DNA from: Geosiphon pyriformis
Lineage: Eukaryota > Glomeromycota > Glomeromycetes > Archaeosporales > Geosiphonaceae
Assembly: GCA_016748015.1 (NCBI GenBank)
Contig: JAAOMT010000591.1
Location: 729,996 to 793,995 of the forward strand
Reading direction: 5' to 3'
DNA: 64,000 nt
Part shown: positions 23,014 through 35,684 of the stretch, one piece after another
How the letters are laid out: every line of letters begins with the position of its first letter
Position numbering within the stretch: position 1 is the first letter of the stretch
Position numbers and translations under genes: made by a program
The notes under the pieces: generated by a model
What the model saw: the letters and a program-made list of their open reading frames with translations, nothing else
The model's database searches: none
What the model was told of the DNA's origin: nothing

Positions 23014-25305
23014 TGTGTCTATTAGGTGTTAAAAGGTGGAAGGAATATTAGTAAAACCAAAAAACATAACTATGAATTTATAGATATCATACTTGGTAAT
23101 GAAAACAGTTTTCTTTTTGCTTTCTGGATCTATTTCTACTTGCCAGAATTCAGCAGTTAAGTTAATAGTTAAGAAGAAAGCAACACCATTAAATTTGTTT
23201 AGCATTGTATTAATTTTGGGAAGTAGGTACATGTTTCTTATAGTAATGGCATTTAATTGGTGATAGTCAACACAGAAACATAGGGTTCCACTTTTTTTGA
23301 ATACTATTACAACTAAAAAAGCCTATTTACTCTTGGTTTTTTGTATAATTCTAAGATTTTTCATTAGGGTTATCTTTTTCTTGATGAACTTATCATTGCA
23401 CTAATTGAATTAATAAAGCTTTAAATAGATAAGACAAGTTTTTCTGGTGGTAATAGTGTGTTGTATCACATGAGTTTGTTCAGAAATATTACCTTCTTTT
23501 AAGATAACTGGGCTATTCCTAGCCAACAGATTTTCAATGTCTACTTTTCTTTCTTCAAGAAAGAATTCTGTTTGTTTTACTTTAAGTTAGTTTATTTTTA
23601 AAGAACTTTTGTATTTTTTTTATTTTTTCTCTGGGTATCAAACTAACTGGCTTCTAATCTTTGTAATAAATTAAGCAGGACTTGCGTTTATTACTAGAAA
23701 AATACAAAAATTTATTACACCAGCATTTGGCACAAAGACTATGTTATCAATAACTGTATTTGGCTTTCTTGCCAGATTTTCTATCAAAAATTTTTCTAAG
23801 GATATTATAGTAAGGCCAGCAAATTAGCTTGCTATTTACAATAATTTCTTTTTTGTTGGCTTTGACATTATCTAAGGGCTTGCTATTGCTAGTGAAGATA
23901 ATATAGGCAAGTTTAGCAGTTTTTTTTTGTTCTTTTTGATCTTCTTCTTTATTGCTCTCATTATTATTTGATTTATTTGATTGTTCTTTTTCTTGGTTTT
24001 GCTTGGGTATTGGAAGAGTTATTTAATAACAACACCTAATCACAATGGGCTTCTTATCATCTGATGGTTAGCTCACAAAGTTTATAGTTAAGTAGTGCTT
24101 TGGCTTTTTTGAGCCACTTATTGCCAACAATTATGGTGTACTCTTTTGCTTTAAATACTTTTATGTCAGTTTTAATGCTGATATTATTAATGCAAACAGG
24201 AACAGCTTTGGCTATATCCAGGTCTTTTTTTTTGTCACTATGTACATTGGTTATAGGCTGGGTGAAAAGTTTATCAATCTTTCTTCTAATAACTTTCAGA
24301 AAGTGTTTGGCAATTACACTAACAAATAATTCACTGTTTAGAATCAAGTCAATAAAATAACCAGCCACTTGGGCTTTGCAAATAAGAAGAGTAACATTGC
24401 TGTTATTAGCAAGTTCAGCTTAATAAGAATGCTTGTTGGTCTTTGGTGTTTTCTTCTTTGGAATCAATAATTTACAAAAATTTTTTCTAAACTGTAAATG
24501 AGTTATTAGTTGGCCAAATGTAATGTGTGCTGAGGTTTTCATAAAATTTTTAACAATAGAATAGGAACCAGATTTTTGTACTATTTTTGGGGATTTTAAC
24601 TTTGGAGAATTTTTAAAAACTTTAGCCTATAATGGCTCATTGTTATTAGCAGTTGATATGAATGTTTTGTTTGGGTTTAGAACAAAATCAATCTTGGCTT
24701 TCTTCTTTTTTCTTGTTAATTTAAAGGTATTAATTGCTAGTTTATTCATGTTATGATTATTATTAGTTAGATTAAAAGTGAAAAAAGAGTTTTCTTTTGA
24801 TTGGTTTGTACTCTTATCTTTTAGAAATATGCTTACCAGTTTAAAAGCTAATAAATAGTGGTTTTAATTAGAAGATCCTCTTCAAAGAAATTGATGTTGG
24901 CATGATTGGTTTTTTGATTAGAGATATTGTTGTTGTTGGTTTTGTTATTCTAATTATCATTATTTCTAAGAGCTGGAGAAAACAAAAGAGAATTGTTATA
25001 ATCTCTGAAAAAATGTCCAGTTAATTCACATTGATAACACACAGGTGGGCCACAATTTTGTTGTCTTTGATAAGAGAGTTGTTGGGACTAATTAAAATAG
25101 AGTTCAAATCTGGGTTTTTGTGGTTGCTGATTATTTCTGACTGCTTGGATTAAGAGTTCTAATAACTGGACAAGATTGGCTGTGAAGCTATCTATTAATT
25201 GTTTATTTGAGTCTTAAGTTTGGACAGCAAAAGAGATAGCAGAAGCAAAAACTGGAAGTGTGGATTTTAAATACATTCTTTGATTGTTTTCTATTTTCTA
25301 AGCAA
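23014..25305 (-). pseudogene. Gypsy family A middle section, inverted (Gag end, protease, RT start)
   Basis: On the minus strand from 25305: end of the Gag capsid ('KIENNQRMYLKS'), then a nucleocapsid knuckle near 25055-25020 'CYQCELTGHFFRDY', whose fourth ligand is Tyr in place of Cys. A Lys-rich linker, protease-like 'YFIDLILNSELFVSVIAKHF' (24368-24057) and the RT N-terminal part (23232-23029, 'LLPKINTMLNKFNGVAFF') follow. It ends just before the RT catalytic loop. The plus-strand piece at 26127 continues at the same point, so this looks like an inverted middle segment of one element. Confidence 0.8.
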
Positions 25306-26126
25306 TGTTACCAGGTGAAAGCTATGGATTTGTAACTTTGTAGCAATAACAATAGCTTTTACTTAGAACATACACATTACCATGATTATACTACTAACTA
25401 TAGCATATCATGGGTGTATGGACTATTTTAGTGAATAGGAGAGCAGGAAAGGGTACGTAATAAGGTCATTAAAAGTGAAAGAAAGTATTGTCATTATTAT
25501 TTGTTTTTGGGCAAGAACCAGTCTTAGGTATTTTAAAAGGAAAAAAAAAATCACATCTTTTTATATGTATCAGAAGTGCAACCAGCAACAAGAAGTGAAA
25601 CCAACTACTCAATAAAATATGTAACCAGAATTCTTTCAATTAGCCGTTGAAAGAGTGTAGTGTTCAAATGCCCGCTTTGAAAACGAAGTTATAGGAATTA
25701 TAAAAAGATTGTAAAAGTAAAACATAACTGAAATAGATTTAACTTTTTATTGTTGAGACCACTCTCTAACAATGTGACACTTTATTACTTATTTTTATAT
25801 TTAACAACTTGTTCGGTAAAACAAGACTTAATATGAAATGGTGATAACACATGATTTAAAAGATTGGAAGTAATAGAACAACTTGAAATGGTAATAACAA
25901 ATAAGTAAAAGATTATAAACAACGTGATTCCAAATAGTAATAAGGAATATGGGAAGACATACTTGAGATTGTGATGACAAGTATTTAGAGCATAGAAAGG
26001 GGAGAGAGAATGTAAAGAGTAGAGGAAAGGACTAACTGCTCACTATAAAACTATAGCGAAGAGTTGGCTCAGTATTGAACTAATACTTTTTTGAGCTGAC
26101 AGAGGGGCTGTATATATAGCTAAATT
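25306..26126 (-). mobile_element. LTR-like insertion X, right part (inverted)
   Basis: The minus strand ends ...CACCTGGTAACA against Gag TTGCTTAG. Near its other end it carries a TATA-like 'AGCTATATATACAGCCCC' (26126-26100) followed by pyrimidine-rich sequence, as in an LTR promoter. No open frame. With 22428-23013 it would make about 1.4 kb, consistent with a solo LTR or a deleted element. Confidence 0.5.
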
Positions 26127-28893
26127 AAAATATTTAAATCAGTAAAAAAAAACTTTGTTCTAGTCTACTTGAATAACATAATAATATACTTAAAAACTTG
26201 GAATAAACACCTAGAACATTTGTAAAAGGTTTTTGATTTTCTTAGAAATGCTGGTCTCAAAATCAACCCAATCAAATCTTTTTTTGGACAACAATTCATC
26301 CAGTTCCTTGGTTATCTTATTACAAAAGATAGAATCTTCCCTAATCCAGCTAAAGTTAAAAAAGTTTAGAACATTAGACAACCAATAAATGGTTCTAAAT
26401 TATGCTCTTTTCTTAGTTTGGCTTCTTACTATCACAAATTTATCAAAAATTTCTCCAAAATCGTTTTTTTTTTTCAATTAACTATTCAGAAAAAATGTCA
26501 ATTATTATTGGGGCACTTATTAACAAAAAGCTTTTGAAACTCTGAAGGAAAAACTTATTACTAAACCAATTTTTAAACAACCTAATCTGGACCAACTTTT
26601 TATCCTGTATACTGATACATCTGGCTATAAACTTGGTGCTGTTTTTTCACAAAAAGATAAAAATAGCAGAAAACATATTATAGCATATTCCAGTAGAACT
26701 CTTATACCAACAGGAAAAAACTATTCAATTACTGAACAAGAATGCTTAGCAGTAGTTTAGGCTACTAATTCTTGGGATCAATATCTTTTTAGTGTTAAAT
26801 TTCTAGTAGTAACAGATCATCAAGCCTTGGTTTTGCTACACAACAAAAAGATGCTGGAATATAAACAGATAACTTCTTAGATACGCTATTTGGATAAATT
26901 CAACTATAATATTTAATACCATAAAAGAGCAAATTATTAAAATACCAATGCTCTCTTTAGACTTATTATTAAGTAATAGTACAATTTTTTAACCAAACCA
27001 ACTTAATTATTAGTAACTCTCTTATAAACAAACACAATAATGAACTTGGACAACTACTTTGTCTTAATAAAATTTTTGGGTAAAAAACAATACCTACTGG
27101 ACTGTACTTAATAGCAAAGAGAATATTTACACAAACAATCAAATTTCTATTTAATTTGCCAGAACCAATTATATAAAAAAAACAAGAAAAATTCTGACTG
27201 TTTCCAAAAAGTTATCAGATTTGAAGAAAGAGAAATTGTGATCTACAATATGTACACTAATCTATTAACTAGACATTTTGGAAAAACAAAAATAATACAG
27301 AAAACCTTAGCTTGCTATTATTGGCTTATCTTGGAAAAAGACATTGCTAAGTATATTAAAACCTGTAATATTTGTCAAAAAAAAAGAAAATTTAATTACA
27401 AAGAAGATATCCATTCAATCTCTGTTGGTTAATCATTTAACAAAATTGGCATAAATGTTATTGAACCTTTAACAATAACTTCTAATAACAACAGATATAT
27501 TATTACAATTACTGACTATCTTATAAAGTAGGTAGAAACAAAAGCCACTTCAGATTAAACAGCAGTCTCAATAGCCAATTTCATTTATGAAGATATCATC
27601 TGCCATTATGGCTGCTCCAAAGAATTTTTATCTGATAAAAAAAGAGCTTTTCTTAGTACACTGGTTGAAGAACTTTGTAGAAAAATGAGAATATGTTATA
27701 AACTTTCTTTTTCTTATTACTTTTAAACATATGACTTAATAGAATATTTTAATAGAACACTATATGAAACCTTAGCCAAAACCAGTAAAAAAACAAACTT
27801 ATAAGACAAAATACTGTTTTTAGTCTTGTTTGCTTATAAAACTGTGAATTATGGCATAACAAGTTATAAACTTTTTTATCTGCTTAATAAATATATGGCA
27901 ACACTACCAATAAAAACTAATATTAAAACAATACTCTTTGAAGAAATCACCATAGAAAATTATAAAAATATTTTGCAAAAAAAACTTGGTATTATTCTTA
28001 ATCTCTTGGTAAAGGCACAAATAATTGTTTTTAAAAAGATAAAACAGTTCTAAGAAAAGCTTAAGAAAAAAAAAATCTATAAAACACTTTCTTTAAGTAT
28101 TGGTGACTTGGTATTGGAATACTGTTCAGACAGAAACAATGTTTATAGTAATAAATTTTCTAGCCAATAGAAAGAACTCTTTTTAATCAACAAAGTTTTG
28201 AACAATAATTCTTATATTCTTCAAGATCAATCTGAAACAATTTTCAATAATTATCCTGTTCATGGTATATGACTCAAAAAATATTATAAACAATCTGATT
28301 AGTTGCCTGTTGTAATAATACTGACTCAAATAATCAGCAAAAATCAAGTATAAATAAATGCACTATTCCCAAAACAGAGGTATCTTTAATCAATATAAAT
28401 AATTATTTCCTAGATCAAAATATTCAAAATGTTTTCTATACTCTTTATAAGTATTGGATTAAAAACTATACAAATGCTACTTTGATCATTGGAAAACAGA
28501 CCACTATAACTGATAACAGTGAAACACATACTGTTATTAGACCCAAAAAAATCACTACCAGAAAAGAAAAAATTGATAGCAAAATGAATAAATATCTGCT
28601 GAAAAGTATAACAACAACTATATTCTTACTTTCTAGTACAATTGGAAAAACAATCCAAGAAATCTTATCCATAGACAAAAACTTGTCATATAAAAAACAA
28701 TTAGAGCTCTATAGTTGTCTTAATGAAATCATAGAGAATATAAAACTTCTGGAGAAAACAACTTCAGAGATACAGATAGAAATTTTGGACATTATATAGT
28801 TAGATGTCTTAAAAGTTTTAATTATTGCTAAAAGAGCCAAAACTCTAATATAAAGATTTGGTTTTTTGAATACAAAACTTATTTTACCTTAAA
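26127..28893 (+). pseudogene. Gypsy family A, RT catalytic loop to integrase tail
   Basis: Plus-strand homologue of 15850-18612. It starts at the RT catalytic region (Y-L-D-D read as Y-L-N-N near 26167). RNase H follows ('TDTSGYKLGAVFSQ', 'TEQECLAVV'), then integrase with zinc domain at 27238-27432 ('TNLLTRHFGKTKIIQK', 'CNICQKKRK') and core 'FLSDKKRAFLS', which keeps an Asp lost in A2. A C-terminal piece (27826-28053) and the tail (28482-28799) complete it. Relative to A2 nearly all changes are C-to-T or G-to-A, for example TGG to TAG near 26758. Confidence 0.85.
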
Positions 28894-29746
28894 TATTATA
28901 TACCTTATCCACTAAAGACTTCAATAAACTAGTTAGCTTTAAGTCAGACAAAACTCTTCAAATAGATTATTTTATGAATAACTTGATTTCACCAGAGCTC
29001 AATCTTTTTGGAGAAGATGATGTTATGGTTGAAACTTATACTTTTTATTAATTATCACATGTATTAGTCACTAATGTCATATAATTAGCCACTTTATTTT
29101 TAGATAGTGATTATTGATCTGATCAATAATTTGACCATTGACTTGATTATTGACCTGATTATTAAACTGATTATTGATCTGACTATTGATTTGATTGTTA
29201 ACTACTTTCAATAACTATATAAGCAATGAGTCTCTTAGCTATAGAAAAATATGATCAAAGTAATAAGATAAAATACATTATTAATTACTTCTTCTTATAT
29301 TGCTTATTTATTTTTCTTTATCTTTAAATATCTGAACATTTTGGAATAAAAGATTACTTGTTGGCATTTACATATCTTATTTTTTTCTCTTTTTGATTTG
29401 TATTTGTTATAATTAATCTAAGAAGTAATTGCTTGCTCTTATAATTTATTAAATAAAGAAATAATTAAAAAACACAACAATATCTGTTATTGATTCTAAG
29501 AATTGTCAAGTTAAGACATAGAATAATAGCAGTAGTGTTATTTTGTTAACAATCACAGACTATTCCTCTACTTTCAGATTTCCAGAAAAGATTTACAACT
29601 GTGATTTTTATGAGACTGATCACACATATTAAATTTATACATATTCAATTCACTCCCTTATTGTAATTCTCTTTTTGATTATTTTCATCACCCTACAATC
29701 TTGTTCTTCTTTGCTATCTGTTAGCTTGTTATTCCAACTTGTAATA
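28894..29746 (+). repeat. 3' LTR of the inverted family A element
   Basis: Homologous to 18613-19417, beginning TATTATATACC (decayed TGTTATATACC) and ending near TTGTAATA (decayed TGTAACA). It contains seven or so 12-bp units at about 29108-29200. Edges are approximate because of decay. Confidence 0.75.
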
Positions 29747-30143
29747 TTATAATTATGTTTTATATTAAATAATTTTATTGTGCTATTTTTTAATTTTTAA
29801 AAAAAAGTGGCTTTGTTAAGCACTATTGAAATCAGTTTATTCAATTGAAAAAAAGCAACTTAATAATTTTAAACTGCTTGACTTACAAAAAATGCAAATA
29901 TAATTAGATTAAAACTGTTAAAAACATAAATAAATAGTCAATATGGTTGAAAAACAAGGTTTTGTTAATTATAAAAAATAATAATAAGTGTAATTAATAA
30001 ATTTTTAAATGCAAGACTGCCAATAAAATATTTTCAAGTCATATCATTAATGGTTTACATAAAATAATAAAAATTTATTTACTGAAATGTAATTATTAAT
30101 TGGCGATCAAGTTTCCTTTATATTAGCTAAAGTGTCCTGTTGC
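29747..30143. other. AT-rich spacer, 3' flank of the PARP gene
   Basis: AT-rich sequence with no reading frame of interest. On the minus strand an AATAAA (30074-30079) lies about 65 bases past the PARP stop codon and is a plausible poly(A) signal. Confidence 0.5.
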
Positions 30144-32442
30144 CTAGTATTTATATTCAAACTTCATCTTGATCAAATACTTTTGCACGATTTGCGAGGT
30201 ATCATAAACTATATATTCGTTGTATTGCAAAGAATTTGTTTTTTTCAACGTTTTTCCTCTACCACATGGTACCAAGGTTCCGTTTTCCAAGGTAACAGTA
30301 CCCTTGGGGTCCGGTTCAATAATTCCAACACCTTTTGTAGAATGTTTTCCGGCTTGCTTCACACGTTGACTAGCGTTATAATCACTATCGGTCAGTTCTA
30401 ACATATCGCCACAAGCCACCTCACACAATAACATCAGGCCAATGTTATTGGTTGAATCCGTAAAACAATAGTTGGCGGATTTTGAAACACAGTCGGCGAA
30501 ATAAACTCCCTTATCGAACATGTATCCCGTGCTAGGCACACCAGGTGGGGCTATTCTTAAACCCTGACTTAAGATCTTTTGAGTGATCGAAAGTTGAGAG
30601 AAAATGGTTGTTAAAAAACTACGTGTAAAGTGTTCGAAATCACAGAACAGGTATAATTTTTACCCCAGGATAATTGGTTTTACGGCTACCGTGCCAAAGT
30701 AACATTCGATTATGAAATCGAGAAAACGGTTCATATCTTTGTCTTTCCCCTCGTCGTTCAAGTTGAAACACCTCCATCACTTCTAAGGTGTAATAATTGT
30801 GGGTCACACCTTGGGTATTCGCTACATATTTTGTAATAAGTTTGAACTCTTGAGAATCGTGGTCCAAGGGTTCCAAACTATCCAACATCAGGGAATCGTA
30901 ATGTGCATCGATGAGGTTCTTTGGAGAACTATTTGCCTGTTTAAGAAGAGACGCCGCAATTTCAATCTCGCCTAAAGTTTCAACCATCTCAAGTTTACCC
31001 TTTAAGATTTCATTATTGTTGATTAACGGGGGTTTCTTAAAACCAAAACTATGAGGAATCACCGTGTAGAACTCATTTGTGAGTCCAGTCAGATCACCCA
31101 TTTCAGTGCAATTCAAAACATTTGCAATTTTTTGCAAAACTTGGTATCCCTTGTTAACGGTGCTCTTCGAGAGTTTTCCAAGTGGAAGTTTTGCAGCGTC
31201 ATAATTTAATGCTACCATTGTATCTTCCCAAGAGCCAACGTCAAAAATCATTGAAATAATATCTTGGACTTTTGGATGAAGGTTGGATATAGGTTTCAAT
31301 TCTTCCTCTTCCAATTCTTTACCCTTAACCTCTTTTGGAGGAACAGATAATTCGGATTTGTGCTCAGCAAGACTATCATCACCATAGTCACGCTCTATTA
31401 ACGTGTATTTACCGGAGTAAGCAACAAAATTTGAAGTCTCACTGCAGACCAACTCCCAACTATTTTTTGTTTTTGACCGGAATTTCGAACCAAATTCTGA
31501 TTTTGCCCTATCCAGTGAATTTAATGGTCCTACAGTGGTTTGTTGACCATCATAACCTACACGACCCCACCTTGTGAACACATAATAAGCGCTACCACTA
31601 TCGGATTGTAAAAGTTGAATAACATAAAACTTATTACTATTTGATCTGAGGTCAGTTTGGTTCAAAACACAATCCCAAACGACCTGATCTTCACTATATA
31701 CGTGAGTTGTGTCTTTGAGGCGAGATAAAGGATCCACAGGCGCTTTTCCCTTTTTTATTATAGTCACCATTTTTTTCTCTTCTTTCTTCAAAACATCTTC
31801 AGTTACAGTGCTTGTAGTGTCGATAGAGGTTTTTTTTAAAATTGTAGCTTTTCTTTTCTTAGTGAGTTTGGTAGTTGCTGTTATATTGTCATCTTGATCA
31901 TTTGTAGCCATAACCTTTTTTGATAGGGTAGTTGTGGTTGTGGTCATAGTTTTAGTGGCACTAGAAGCAGTCGCAATGGTAGTAGTCCTCGTAGTACGTC
32001 TTCGTTTGCGCGGAGGCGTTTCTTCGTCTTCAGCAGCCACTTCTTTTACAGAATCTACAATCTCTTGGGCAGACACTTTTTGATTAAGATCATTTTCATT
32101 TTCACACTCTTCCCCTTGGACTTCTGCTGTCGGCTCTCGTGTAATAGCGTTAGGAGCATAATTTGCTTCCACTAATCTCGTATTCTTGGCGATAGAGTCT
32201 TTAACCCAAGCCCAAGTCACGATGAAGACGGCTTCACCTTTTTTTTGGGCCGCTTGAGCTTTAGCACTTGGTCGTTGAAAGTCGGCGATGGTAACCACAA
32301 GGTGAGTGGTTGTTTTTCCAACTGACCCAGTATGGGTACCTCCATATTCTTCGACGATAGCGCTAAGTTTTGAATGAGAACCTTCTTCGAAAGTACCTGA
32401 GAAAGTTATAAAGCAATCTCTGAAAATGTCTTTGGAAGACAT
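30144..32442 (-). CDS. PARP: Poly(ADP-ribose) polymerase, PARP1 type without zinc fingers
   Basis: Nuclear NAD+-dependent ADP-ribosyltransferase for DNA-damage signalling. Two exons (32442-30664 and 30575-30144) with an 88-nt GT-AG intron (30663-30576) give 736 residues. The start is ATG 32442; no ATG lies upstream in frame. Domains: BRCT (about 4-97), basic/Thr-rich linker with nuclear-localisation-like PPRKRRR (143-149), WGR (about 246-355, 'YYVFTRWGRVGYDG'), PARP regulatory helical domain (about 383-515), catalytic domain (about 520-736). The H-Y-E triad is complete: His585 in 'LLWHGSR', Tyr618 in 'KGVYFAD', Glu713 in 'QYNEYIVYD'. The BRCT-WGR-PRD-CAT layout matches filamentous-fungal PARPs; the zinc fingers of animal PARP1 are absent. 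Codon use and CpG content are unlike the flanking repeats. Confidence 0.95.
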
Positions 32443-32763
32443 TATCTTTTGGAAGTCTCTAACCTCCAATCAAATTGTTAATAACGCGTTATTTATATCA
32501 GTTTTGTTAAAAATTTGTTTTGGACCATTGAATTGTTTATATTGATAAGCAAATAGAGCGTCAGCCGATCAGGGAAAGTTGATTTGTTCGTTATGTGGGG
32601 CATGCTGCGGCAGGATTGTTTGTAGGAGAATTGCTTTCTCTGACAACCTGATTTGATGTATGCAATTGTTCTACAACGTGATATGCCCCATGATGCAAGG
32701 GAACGCAACAAGATATAAACGCGCACACTACACGTTCTCCTTCATACTCATAAACCTGACAAC
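32443..32763. promoter_or_regulatory. Divergent promoter region between PARP and CRN-like genes
   Basis: The 321-bp gap between the two start codons. Each direction has an ATATAAA box next to CGCG: for PARP (minus strand) ATATAAAT at 32498-32491 followed by AACGCG, and for the plus-strand gene ATATAAAC at 32713-32720 running into GCGC. The boxes lie about 50 nt before each ATG. No other motif is recognised. Confidence 0.55.
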
Positions 32764-35684
32764 ATGGACCTAGTCGATTTTGTTCTTCAATTCAATCCAC
32801 AGCATCCTGGAGCCACCGCCGACGCAATTCACAAAGAGTACCTCAAGACACAACAAGGTAAGCAAGCAATCAATACACGTTTATTGGGAGAATAGTTAGA
32901 ATGTTATCAATGCTATTGCAAGAGAGGCAGTTGAGTGTCATTAGTTGGGCAGAGCTGAAAAATAGCAGAGCTAGGTTATACATAAACTCGTTTTAAAGAT
33001 TCACTCTGGGAGACAAGAGACATTATGGGTTAGCAATGGGGGTTCGTAGAGTAGCCATAGGGTCAACAGAGGGAGAATAGTTGGAATGCATTACAACACG
33101 CGCGTTGGGAGGACGATAGTTCGAATGCTGTTATAACCTGAAATGCTTATTGCGAAGTTAACTAATTCTTATTGCGTTACTGACCTTTTGGTTTCTGTCT
33201 TGTTAGCAACGAGCAGTTCACACATTACGGTGACAGACAGCACGGGTTTGTTCTTGGTCTACATATACTGCTGCTAAACAACACAGAGACTAACAGTCGC
33301 TTTTTTTTCTTCTCTTCTTCAAGTTCTCGATAAAGCTTTCAATGTTCCGTTTCAACAAGATGTGGATTACTTGGCCAAGCTGGACCACCAAATTCATGTG
33401 GTTGCCAATGGTGGTACTGAATTCTACAACTATTTGGCTATTGTAGAGTCCTCAGGATATGGAAAAACCAGAGCTGCCCTTGAGCTAGCTAAAACGCGTC
33501 CCCTTATATATATATGTTTCCGCGACGATAGGTCAACTGGATACCCACCTGCAACTCCGCAGAGTAAGGAGTTATTGAAAGATCTCTGGTGTTCTGATCT
33601 CCTAAGTGCTGAAAGGATTGCCTTGCCATGGATTCAGTCTATGATCAGGACATATTGTCAGGGAAATACTGGCAATAATTATCGAGAAAAGTTGCTGAAC
33701 GTGGCTAAGTATATTTAGTTTGTTGCTAACTTGTCATTTCAAGATTACTGACTTCTTTCTTAGTAAACACAGCATGAGTTTTGGAATTCCGTCAGTCAAA
33801 ATCGTGATAATAGCAATGATTTAGAGAGTGTAAATAAGAAGATAATCCTTTACTTTGATGAGGCTTCTGCTCTTCTCGGTGAAGGTCTGTTCTCATTTGC
33901 AATATTCTTCAATTTTAATCATTGACTTATTGGATGATTTTACAGGTACTGGTTCTCAAGCGAAGGACCAGCCTTTCAGAGCCATTCGTCGGGCACTATG
34001 GGCATACAATCATGCGGCTGTAGGTATCTTCACTGATACTAATTCATCAGTTGCGAACTTGGTACCTTCGAAAGAACACGATCCTTCAGTACGTAATATC
34101 TTCATGCGTTTTGTATTTTCTCTTAAATATTCATCAGACACTGGTTTTCAGGCAAGAGATACGAAACGGAATCTTTATAAACCATTCATCTATATAGCAA
34201 CGATGGATTGTTTACGGTATGCTAATTGGATATATATTATGACTCATTACCGCCATATGATCATGACTTATCGAGTATTTTTGAATGTAGTAACTCTATC
34301 CCTCATCTGGAAACAATCAATCCAGCTTATGATATTGTTCGGTTCGGTAGGCCGCTCTGGGGCTCTCAATGGTCAGGTCAAACTGCTAAAACCGACGAAG
34401 GCAGATTTGACGAAATATTATGTCTTGCAAAATCCAAGCTTACTGGGGGAGCACTTGAGTGGAGTGAAATCCAGAGAGATGCTATCAGACGAAGAGTTGC
34501 CCTTGCTTTGCTTGCTTGCATAGCTGCACTTTATGTTTCTCCAACATCAAGTGTTGCACCTGAACTTGTAAAATCGCATATGGCTACGCTGGTAGCTGTT
34601 GACGATGAACACGAGCGGGCACCTTATTACTTACCCATCAGAGCCTTTACTGGCTGAAGCCTCAATGGAACTGTTATCAGAAAAAGGTGCGGAAATTGTG
34701 GTGCTAAAGGAATTAGAAGCAGCGTACAAATCCGGGGGCATTCTTGATGCAGGCGATCAAGGGAGTTGGCAGTGAAATTATTGCTTTTAGGAGCTTGGCG
34801 CCGCCTCGTTTGCTCCGAAAGACGCACCGACAAAGGGGTTTTATTCTCTTATCGCAGACCAGTCATGGAATTTCTTTATGAACTTCTTAATCCAGACGGA
34901 CTTTCTAGAGTTAAGCTTCCCAATATCGATGACTTCATTATAGGCTTTACCCACTTCATTTCGATTAATCATAAACCCAACAAAGAAACTATTGAAGCAA
35001 TTTGGGAACGACGTGGGGCAATTCACTTCAAGCGTAATCAACAAGGTGCCGACCTTGGGCTAATTATCAAACATCACACTACATCACAGTTTGGGGCCAT
35101 TATATTTCACGTGTGTAATATAGATAGATTCTTCATTATAGGTTTTCGTTTCTCCTGACAAGAAAACTTGTAGGTCAAGAACTGGGCAAATCCACCAAGC
35201 CGAACACAAGAACAAGCTACTGGACCCTCACTTCGGGCAAAGGTCATATTTGATGAGGATTGTGCGGCTTCTATAGAAGCCAACTATCTTGGTGTCTATT
35301 TACATGTGGGTAAGTAACTATGCACCTTAATTTCTTTTAATTATTCTGGTGGTTTACTTCAATGAAGCGTATTGTTATTCGTAAATCATTATGGAATTTT
35401 CTTTTGTAGGAAACGCATATACAGAAACTGCTGTTAATATCGAAGCAAAATATTATGACAACACTGCACAAAGAAAGATATTGCAACGTTCTGTAACGAG
35501 GTATAATTCCAATGGGCTCATTGTCCATGGTCTGGGTTCTTTCAATCTCTCAGACGAGTATCGGACTGTCTTTAAGAATCTCATTTGCGCATGGAATGAC
35601 CCACTTACAGTATGTGCTCAGGATGAAACCGAATTGTTGTGTCAAATGCTTCCCTGTGTCTATGGGCCACCTAAAAAGAGGTAA
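32764..35684 (+). CDS. Crinkler-type P-loop NTPase with C-terminal nuclease-like domain (frame-disrupted)
   Basis: Multi-exon gene starting ATG 32764. Exon 1 (32764-32857) joins 33324 across a 466-nt intron. Further GT-AG introns are 33885-33945, 34089-34151, 35111-35173 and 35310-35409; one at about 33701-33772 has a weak donor. Stop at 35682-35684. Exon 2 has a Walker-A-like ESSGYGKTR (33446-33472) and exon 3 a Walker B 'IILYFDEAS' (about 33842). 'RFGRPLWGS' and 'SEPLLAEAS' are family signatures as I remember them for fungal Crinkler-like proteins. The C-terminal part resembles a PD-(D/E)XK nuclease: Asp in 'QGADLGLIIK' (35054), then H-V-K-N across the 35111-35173 splice where Q-V-K-N is usual. 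The frame changes near 34620-34637 and 34758-34766 without a plausible intron; a third change near 34217 could be an intron (34217-34290) or an indel. No signal peptide or canonical Crinkler header. Either a young pseudogene or consensus errors. Confidence 0.72.

Noticed and set aside
29747-30143. Mitochondrial or organelle origin of the AT-rich deserts
   Set aside because: Deserts contain recognisable nuclear LINE and LTR ghosts and flank nuclear genes with spliceosomal introns; no organelle gene is seen.
34226-34657. Independent 143-residue gene and its second copy at 36842-37273
   Set aside because: It is an internal exon region of the CRN-like gene in the shifted frame, not a separate gene; the second copy is the contig-overlap duplicate.
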